This document shows positions 22,725 to 25,206 of a DNA stretch of 25,206 nt, piece after piece (the stretch's first letter is position 1; each line of letters begins with the position of its first letter). A model generated the notes under the pieces. The model had not been told where the DNA came from. It was given only the letters and a program-made list of their open reading frames with translations, and searched no databases. The translations under genes were made by a program, and so were the position numbers. Origin of the DNA: CAMTWB01 sp037441775 (GTDB lineage: Bacteria > Desulfobacterota > Syntrophia > Syntrophales > CAMTWB01); the NCBI GenBank assembly GCA_037441775.1, contig JBBIRO010000045.1, forward strand, positions 1 through 25,206, read 5' to 3'.

Positions 22725-24074
22725 ATGGGCAAACTATTTGGAACCGACGGGATACGAGGAGAAGCGAACCGCTATCCCATGAATGCTGAGATGGCCTTCG
22801 GCGTCGGGCAGGCAGTGGCGCACCTCTTCAAGAAAAACGGCCACCGGGCCCGTGTCATCATTGGAAAGGACACCAGGATTTCCGGATACATGCTGGAGAG
22901 CTCGCTCGAAGCAGGGATCACCTCCATGGGAGGACACCCCTACCTGGTCGGCGTGTTGCCCACTCCCGGTATTGCCTTTATCACCCAGAGTATGCGAGCC
23001 GACGCCGGTATCGTGATATCCGCCTCGCACAATCCCTATCAGGACAATGGGATCAAGATCTTCAACGGCAACGGTTTCAAGCTGTCCGACGAAGAGGAAA
23101 ACACCATTGAAAACCTTATCCTCAACAACCAGCTCTCCGAACTGTTGCCGACGGCAAGAGATATGGGCAAGGCCTTCCGTATGGAAGACGCCCAGGGGCG
23201 ATATATCGTTTTTCTGAAAAACACATTTCCCCGTAATCTTTCCATGGAAGGCATGAAAATAGTGCTCGACACCGCCAATGGCGCCGCTTACCGGGTCGCG
23301 CCGGCGGTATTCACGGAGCTGGGAGCGACGGTGGAAGTGATCCACAATACCCCAAATGGCCTCAACATCAACAAAAACTGCGGCTCGCAACATACCGATG
23401 ACTTGAAGGAACGGGTGTTGGCCAGCGGAGCGACTATCGGCCTGGCCTTTGACGGGGACGCCGACCGACTCATCGCCGTGGACGAAAAGGGCATTGAGAT
23501 CACAGGCGATCAAGTGCTTATCATTTGCGCCAACATGCTCAAGCAAGACGGCAAATTGAAGAATGACCTTCTCGTCACCACCGTGATGAGCAACCTGGGT
23601 CTGCGCATGGCCTGCAGGAAATACGGGTTCCGGCATCACGCCGCCAAAGTGGGCGATCGCTATGTCCTTGAAGACATGCTGAGCATGGGCGCCGTCATAG
23701 GGGGCGAGGAGGCGGGCCACATGATCTTCCTGGACCACCACACCACGGGCGACGGTATTATTGCCGCTCTGCAGCTTATCGCAGCGATGCTCAGAAAAGG
23801 CAAGCCCCTGTCCGAAATGGCGGCCATGATGGATATCTTCCCGCAGAAACTCATCAACGTGGACGTGAAACACAAGCCGGACATTACCACAATTCCGCGG
23901 CTGATGGAGGTTATCCGTCAGACAGAACAAGAACTAGGGGAAGAGGGGCGCGTTTTAGTCCGCTATTCCGGCACTCAGAATATGTGCCGCGTGATGGTCG
24001 AAGGACCTACCGCTGCGGTAACGGAAAAACATTGTCAACAGATCGCCGCTGTCGTGACGAGCGAACTTAACTGA
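22725..24074 (+). CDS. glmM: Phosphoglucosamine mutase GlmM
   Basis: A 449-aa enzyme that converts glucosamine-6-phosphate to glucosamine-1-phosphate on the way to UDP-N-acetylglucosamine, the cell-wall and LPS precursor. The start KLFGTDGIRGEAN is typical of GlmM. The phosphoserine loop is ISASHNPYQDNGIK with catalytic S101. The Mg2+ loop is DGDADR (D243, D245, D247). The sugar-binding loop is GEEAGHM, and the C-terminal phosphate-binding loop is RYSGTQNMCRVMVEG. Length and motifs match the family exactly. AAGGAG lies 7 nt before ATG 22725; a nearby ATG at 22721 is out of frame. Flanking genes are an acyltransferase-like beta-helix protein and a NagB-like protein 18 nt downstream. Confidence 0.96.
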   Translation: MGKLFGTDGIRGEANRYPMNAEMAFGVGQAVAHLFKKNGHRARVIIGKDTRISGYMLESSLEAGITSMGGHPYLVGVLPTPGIAFITQSMRADAGIVISASHNPYQDNGIKIFNGNGFKLSDEEENTIENLILNNQLSELLPTARDMGKAFRMEDAQGRYIVFLKNTFPRNLSMEGMKIVLDTANGAAYRVAPAVFTELGATVEVIHNTPNGLNINKNCGSQHTDDLKERVLASGATIGLAFDGDADRLIAVDEKGIEITGDQVLIICANMLKQDGKLKNDLLVTTVMSNLGLRMACRKYGFRHHAAKVGDRYVLEDMLSMGAVIGGEEAGHMIFLDHHTTGDGIIAALQLIAAMLRKGKPLSEMAAMMDIFPQKLINVDVKHKPDITTIPRLMEVIRQTEQELGEEGRVLVRYSGTQNMCRVMVEGPTAAVTEKHCQQIAAVVTSELN

Positions 24075-24092
24075 ACCAAGAAAGGACAACGC

Positions 24093-25055
24093 ATGGGAAT
24101 CACCGTTTATGTGACTCGAGACTTCGAGCATATGAGCCACGTCGCGGCCGGTGTTGTTATTGAGACAATAAGAGAAACTTTCAAAAAGAAAGATGAGGCG
24201 GTTCTCGGTCTGGCCACGGGGAATACGCCCACAGGACTCTATAAGCTCCTTGCCAATGCCGCCAACGAAGGGCAGTTTGATTCTAGCCGCATCCGCAGCT
24301 TCAACCTCGATGAGTATGTGGGTCTTCCCGGCGGCAATGTTCAGCAGCGGGTCGTTCATCCGGAAAGCTACGCCTATTTCATGATTCAGGAGTTTTTCGG
24401 GCTGCTCACGCGCAAATTCATTGAAACGTGCCTGCCCGCGGGCGCGCTCATCGATCAGAAAACATTGATCCGAGAACTCAGGGAAAATAAGCAAGACTGG
24501 GACTTCGCAGGTACGGACGCCGGCAAGGCCATTGCAATCAAGAACAGCCCCGCGTCGGCCTACCTGGCCTGGATCAGGCGGGAGCTCCTGGATGGATATG
24601 CACGAAAGATCAAGGCCGCGGGCGGAATCGACCTGCAGGTCATCGGCGTGGGCGGCCGCGGCCATGTGGCCTTCCATGAATCCGGTATTCCGTTTAAAGG
24701 CTCAAGGGTCATGCTCGTTAAACTCGATGCAAACACCATCACCAACGCAGTCACGGACGGCCATTTTGCCAATGTCGGCGATTCCCCGCACTATGCCCTG
24801 TCCATGGGGGCCGAACTTGTGTATCAGGCCAAAACTGTACTGCTGATGGCCAACGGCGAGCGGAAAGTCGAAGCGGTCACCCGCTCTCTTTTGGGCGACG
24901 TAACCCCGGCAGTGCCCATCTCCTACGGTCAGCGCTACGCCACGAAGGGCGGCCGCCTGGTTTATGTGCTTGACCAAATCGCCGCCAGGGGACTCCTGGC
25001 CAACAGTGGGCAACTCAAGAAAAAAAACGTAACCCTGGAAGTCAAAAACGATTGA
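24093..25055 (+). CDS. Divergent glucosamine-6-phosphate deaminase/isomerase (NagB-like)
   Basis: A 320-aa member of the NagB/SugP isomerase family, which interconverts glucosamine-6-phosphate with fructose-6-phosphate and ammonia. Visible motifs are the phosphate loop LGLATGNTPTGLYK (39-51), SFNLDEYVGL with catalytic D73, HPESYAYFM, and GVGGRGHVAFHESG (186-198). NagB normally reads G-x-D-G-H-I-A-F-N-E here. The His (H191) and Glu (E196) are kept, but the Asp of the ring-opening triad is Arg189. The protein is about 50 residues longer than typical NagB, with extra sequence around 125-180. It might therefore be a paralogue with a changed substrate or direction. AAAGGA precedes ATG 24093, 18 nt after glmM. 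The C-terminal KKKNVTLEVKND is polar. Confidence 0.82.
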   Translation: MGITVYVTRDFEHMSHVAAGVVIETIRETFKKKDEAVLGLATGNTPTGLYKLLANAANEGQFDSSRIRSFNLDEYVGLPGGNVQQRVVHPESYAYFMIQEFFGLLTRKFIETCLPAGALIDQKTLIRELRENKQDWDFAGTDAGKAIAIKNSPASAYLAWIRRELLDGYARKIKAAGGIDLQVIGVGGRGHVAFHESGIPFKGSRVMLVKLDANTITNAVTDGHFANVGDSPHYALSMGAELVYQAKTVLLMANGERKVEAVTRSLLGDVTPAVPISYGQRYATKGGRLVYVLDQIAARGLLANSGQLKKKNVTLEVKND

Positions 25056-25057
25056 TT

Positions 25058-25097
25058 ACCCGACACCAAGCTTAATCTTGACAAGCCGGGTGCTTTT
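25058..25097 (+). terminator. Possible terminator of the amino-sugar operon
   Basis: ACCCG (25058-25062) pairs with CGGGT (25087-25091), and GCTT (25070-25073) pairs with AAGC (25083-25086). GCTTTT follows. The 7-nt unpaired stretch on one side weakens it. It lies just after the stop codon and before the tRNA gene. Confidence 0.35.
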
Positions 25098-25152
25098 AGG
25101 TATGAGCGCTGTCACGTGCTTCTCACTGATGCCGGACTATTCGCCTTCTAAA

Positions 25153-25206
<54 letters not shown>

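Noticed and set aside
22734..23930. 398-codon open frame on the minus strand inside glmM
   Set aside because: It is antisense to a gene with every GlmM motif intact, and its product shows no recognisable domain; a frame shadow of GC-biased codons.

Overview
The window (25,206 bp) looks like chromosomal DNA of an anaerobic, probably syntrophic or fermentative member of the Desulfobacterota (former Deltaproteobacteria, Syntrophales-like). This rests on a multisubunit [FeFe] hydrogenase with a sigma-54 regulator beside it, a TAXI-type TRAP transporter next to an acyl-CoA ligase, and repeat elements of a kind I recall from that group. The assignment is inference, with no marker gene to prove it. 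Every credible gene is on the + strand, and the window is cut at both ends inside a tRNA gene: tRNA-Arg(CCG) on the left, tRNA-Thr(CGT) on the right.

Region 1 (63-3172): a membrane histidine kinase and an NtrC-family sigma-54 activator, followed by a 543-bp gene-free stretch. That stretch carries two palindromic repeat elements, three TTATAA motifs spaced exactly 29 bp apart, and a well-formed -24/-12 (sigma-54) promoter.

Region 2 (3173-14460): the core of the window, an HndABCD/HydABC-like hydrogenase operon. The order is NuoE-like subunit, two small DRTGG-domain proteins, a PHP-domain phosphoesterase, a stand-alone HATPase protein, a small 2Fe-2S ferredoxin-like subunit, a 1015-aa NuoF-like flavoprotein, the [FeFe] catalytic subunit, a receiver-PAS-kinase protein, and the maturase HydG. 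Two points stand out. The NuoF subunit is fused in frame to a complete GltD/NfnB-type FAD-NAD(P)H oxidoreductase, at the point where HndC/HydB proteins normally carry a 2[4Fe-4S] ferredoxin tail. The receiver-PAS-kinase has Arg instead of His in its H-box. The parts suggest an electron-bifurcating hydrogenase that might couple NADH, NADPH, ferredoxin and H2, with a dedicated and poorly understood signalling or quality-control cassette.

Region 3 (14554-21175): a MATE-family exporter, then an AMP-forming acyl-CoA synthetase, a DUF1850 protein, a TAXI-family periplasmic binding protein and a fused TRAP permease. This is plausibly a carboxylate uptake and activation unit.

Region 4 (21176-25152): a repeat-bearing intergenic stretch, then three closely spaced amino-sugar genes: a left-handed beta-helix (GlmU acyltransferase-like) protein, phosphoglucosamine mutase GlmM, and a divergent NagB-like glucosamine-6-phosphate deaminase/isomerase with an altered active-site residue. 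Together they point to UDP-N-acetylglucosamine or related amino-sugar metabolism.
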